Below are positions 62,841 to 64,000 of a stretch of DNA of 64,000 nt, in pieces. Location of the stretch: contig JAYMTL010000007.1 of assembly GCA_036897445.1 (NCBI GenBank), forward strand, positions 212,257 to 276,256, in the 5' to 3' direction. The position numbers were made by a program, and so were the translations under genes. Source of the stretch: Pelargonium tetragonum (lineage: Eukaryota; Streptophyta; Magnoliopsida; Geraniales; Geraniaceae). The notes beneath the pieces were generated by a model. That model did not search any database and was not told the DNA's origin. It saw only the letters and a list, made by a program, of their open reading frames with translations. Numbering within the stretch: position 1 is the first letter of the stretch; every line of letters begins with the position of its first letter.

Positions 62841-64000
62841 GCTTAGAGAGGTTGAAAGTATCTTGACTTGAGTAGGGCGTGCCAAAAAAATTGACCTTTA
62901 GGCTTTTGAAGCTCTTATTGGGTAACCAAAAAGGATCCATCTCAAGGCAGGATTAGTAGGCTTTAGTACTTCAACACTAACTATATAAAGAAGTTTTTCC
63001 CTAGTTCCTGAAGGTTTCCCAAGAAGTTCCGGGTTTTGGAAAAGTCTCAATTGAATAGAATCCATTTAAGGTCCTTCTTCTAAGAAATTCCTCAGATAGG
63101 TAAACCCCACTCTTTAAACCTAGTATATCTATAGTAAACTAGGGCTCTTTCTCAATTTAGTACCTGGAATATCTTTCCCTTTAACAAAAGGAGGACCCTT
63201 CCGTATTAAAATGAAAAGGACTTCTGACTTAAGGGAAAGGTCTCTTTGGGTTAACGGGCGGGAGAAGATTAAAGGAACCTTAGGATCTATTGCACGTTAG
63301 TATAGCATCAATTCAAAAGAGTCTTTTTAAAGTCAAAACAGGGGTTGCCACTTCTTTATACTGTACTGGAAACCAACTTTTATTAGCAAGTTACAGAAGT
63401 TTCAATTAAAAGCATAAGACTTTCTTCTTGTGGCGACCCTTTAGTTAAAAAGGAGAGTAAAGAGGTGTAATACAAAAAATAGGATTATCTAACATTAGAT
63501 TAGAGTTGTAACATAATAAACTTAGCCAGTAGCACTTTTAGGTTTCACAAGATTCAATTTATTCGTAAGATATATAGGATATGTCTAGTTAAACTCTATA
63601 CAAAAACAAAAAAGCATTTAGTAAGGAACAGGAGTTTTGTACTAGATCTGGAAGGTTTTTTAAGAAATTCTCTAATATACTTTTTTGTATTAGAGTCGTG
63701 TTCAATTTACAAGATTTACCGTCCTATCCTAGTAACTCAGTAAAACTCCCGTTTGTTCAATATTTTTTGTTACAAACTCTTAATGGACTACTACAGAACT
63801 ATTTATAGTTTAAACTATGTTCCTAGCTCTAAAAGAGAGAGCACTTATCTTGTAATTCTAGAACTTTAATAAAAAGGAACCTATATGCACCTGGTTTTGG
63901 AGAGTTATAAAGCGTTTATTGGCAGGGAAAGCTTTTACAAAATTCTGCTTATTCAGAAGCAGTTTCTTATCTACAAAGAGACCTGTGTTATCCGACTTTC
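62841..64000. other. AT-rich block without recognisable genes
   Basis: No gene or repeat is recognised up to the end of the window. Confidence 0.5.

Noticed and set aside
1-64000. Known insertionally edited mitochondrial genome (Physarum type) as the primary identification
   Set aside because: The best-aligned shift, at 41906, is an extra base and not a missing one; there are too many tRNA-like pieces and too much apparently empty DNA, and RIP-like bias is unexpected there. Kept only as an alternative.
1-64000. CRISPR arrays, rRNA operons, homing endonuclease (LAGLIDADG) frames, bacterial operons, prophage
   Set aside because: I looked for regularly spaced repeats, universal rRNA segments and these motifs and found none.

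Overview
I see no intact protein-coding gene, no complete canonical tRNA and no rRNA anywhere in these 64 kb. The sequence is AT-rich, roughly two thirds A+T by eye. The longest start-to-stop frame on either strand is only 95 codons. What the window holds is debris: broken reading frames, tRNA-like fragments, one unmistakable piece of a mitochondrial cox3 gene, and diverged copies of dispersed repeats.

My leading reading (about 0.55) is an AT-rich, gene-free nuclear block from a filamentous ascomycete fungus, inactivated by repeat-induced point mutation (RIP). Most of the 60-base lines I counted by hand show TpA in excess of ApT and few CpA/TpG relative to ApC/GpT, although a few lines were neutral. 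Several broken frames are interrupted by TAA/TAG in an otherwise coding-like register, as CAA/CAG to TAA/TAG changes would produce. On this reading the cox3 and tRNA-like pieces are old nuclear copies of mitochondrial DNA. The main alternative (about 0.3) is an organelle genome whose genes are cryptic at DNA level, because of insertional RNA editing, programmed frameshifting or stop-codon reassignment. The rest of the probability is on something I do not recognise.

Layout. 1-9.2 kb has nothing recognisable apart from one tRNA T-arm-like motif. 9.2-10.6 kb has a cluster of unrecognised coding-like frames on the plus strand. 13.2-14.0 kb has two tRNA-like fragments on opposite strands. 22.0-22.2 kb has two short perfect hairpins. 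23.7-24.0 kb has the first copy of dispersed repeat family A. 27.7-28.9 kb has a long interrupted hydrophobic-then-basic frame. 39.0-41.3 kb has pyrimidine-rich repeat debris. 41.9-42.1 kb has the cox3 relic. 44.8-46.8 kb has palindromic repeat family B. 47.3-48.7 kb has tRNA-Ile-like and tRNA-Met-like relics on the minus strand. 51.8-62.8 kb is the repeat-rich end, with more copies of families A and B, a diverged direct repeat, and three basic or coding-like relics.

Nothing here forms an operon or pathway that I can support. The parts worth checking are the cox3 fragment, the tRNA-like series, the stop-interrupted frames and the repeat families. Together they decide between a mutated nuclear repeat block and a cryptic organelle genome.
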